A stretch of DNA of 5,460 nucleotides from Clostridia bacterium. Its GTDB lineage: Bacteria > Bacillota > Clostridia > Oscillospirales > CAG-272. Shown piece after piece: positions 5,360 to 5,460 of the stretch. The position numbers and the translations under genes were made by a program. Location: the NCBI GenBank assembly GCA_017420845.1, contig JAFQOC010000609.1, positions 1 through 5,460 on the forward strand. Direction: 5' to 3'. The notes under the pieces were generated by a model. The model searched no databases, had not been told where the DNA came from, and worked only from the letters and a program-made list of their open reading frames with translations. How positions within the stretch are numbered: position 1 is the stretch's first letter; every line of letters begins with the position of its first letter.

Positions 5360-5460
5360 GTGAAATACGCTTCGCGTGTGAAATGCCTGCGGCGTGAAAT
5401 ACGCTTCGCGTGTGAAATCCTCCCTTCGGTCGGGTGTCGGAAGAAACCCTACGGGTTTCA
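5360..5460. repeat. Array of mini-hairpins separated by GTGAAAT heptamers (continues past the window)
   Basis: GTGAAAT occurs at 5360, 5378, 5394 and 5412, alternating 18, 16 and 18 bp. Each heptamer is followed by a tiny hairpin: ACGC-TTC-GCGT (5367-5377), GCC-TGC-GGC (5385-5393), ACGC-TTC-GCGT (5401-5411), then CC-TTC-GG (5423-5429, tentative). The 25-bp segment 5360-5384 is repeated exactly at 5394-5418. A final stem GAAACCC-TAC-GGGTTTC occupies 5443-5459. The stems differ in sequence while the heptamer and the trinucleotide loops are kept, which implies selection or copying of the structure. The array is cut by the window end. Confidence 0.8.

Noticed and set aside
5360..5418. CRISPR array
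   Set aside because: Repeats of 7 bp and spacings of 9-11 bp are far too short, the spacers are themselves palindromic and one is duplicated; no cas genes are present.

Overview
The window looks like chromosomal DNA of a Gram-positive (monoderm) member of the Bacillota, most likely an uncultured gut-type Clostridia. Three lines of evidence support this. All three genes encode lipobox-type lipoproteins. They have strong purine-rich ribosome binding sites and sigma-A-like promoters with extended -10 elements. The single recognisable family (GHL10, YngK/DUF187 type) with a Thr/Glu/Pro-rich wall-spanning linker is common in that group. Coding DNA is moderately GC-rich and the central intergenic region is AT-rich. 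The exact order or genus cannot be read from the sequence.

Layout: positions 1-296 hold no credible gene but many inverted repeats, including an 11-bp stem with a TTC triloop. Positions 297-344 are three tandem 16-bp units that run directly into the stop codon of gene 1. Gene 1 (345-1799, minus) is a secreted or lipid-anchored glycoside-hydrolase-like GHL10 protein. A 377-bp divergent intergenic region (1800-2176) holds a good promoter for each direction, a 16-nt element present once toward each gene, and two copies of a 12-bp direct repeat spaced two helical turns apart upstream of the promoter of gene 2. Genes 2 (2177-3658, plus) and 3 (3749-5200, plus) encode two diverged, collinear paralogous lipoproteins of no family I can name. 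They are separated by 90 bp and probably share transcription, ending at a strong intrinsic terminator (5260-5289). The right end (5326-5460) is a hairpin array. It starts with a perfect 14-bp inverted repeat whose arm also occurs in the left flank, followed by four regularly spaced GTGAAAT heptamers separating small hairpins. It runs off the window.

Functionally this is a cell-surface module: an envelope-anchored polysaccharide or peptidoglycan-acting candidate enzyme divergent from a pair of paralogous extracytoplasmic lipoproteins. I see no phage, transposase, CRISPR, tRNA or rRNA gene. The most unusual content is the paralogous lipoprotein pair with an apparent internal duplication, the putative operator upstream of it, and the repeat families on both flanks. 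I did not find convincing evidence of a wholly new multi-gene system.
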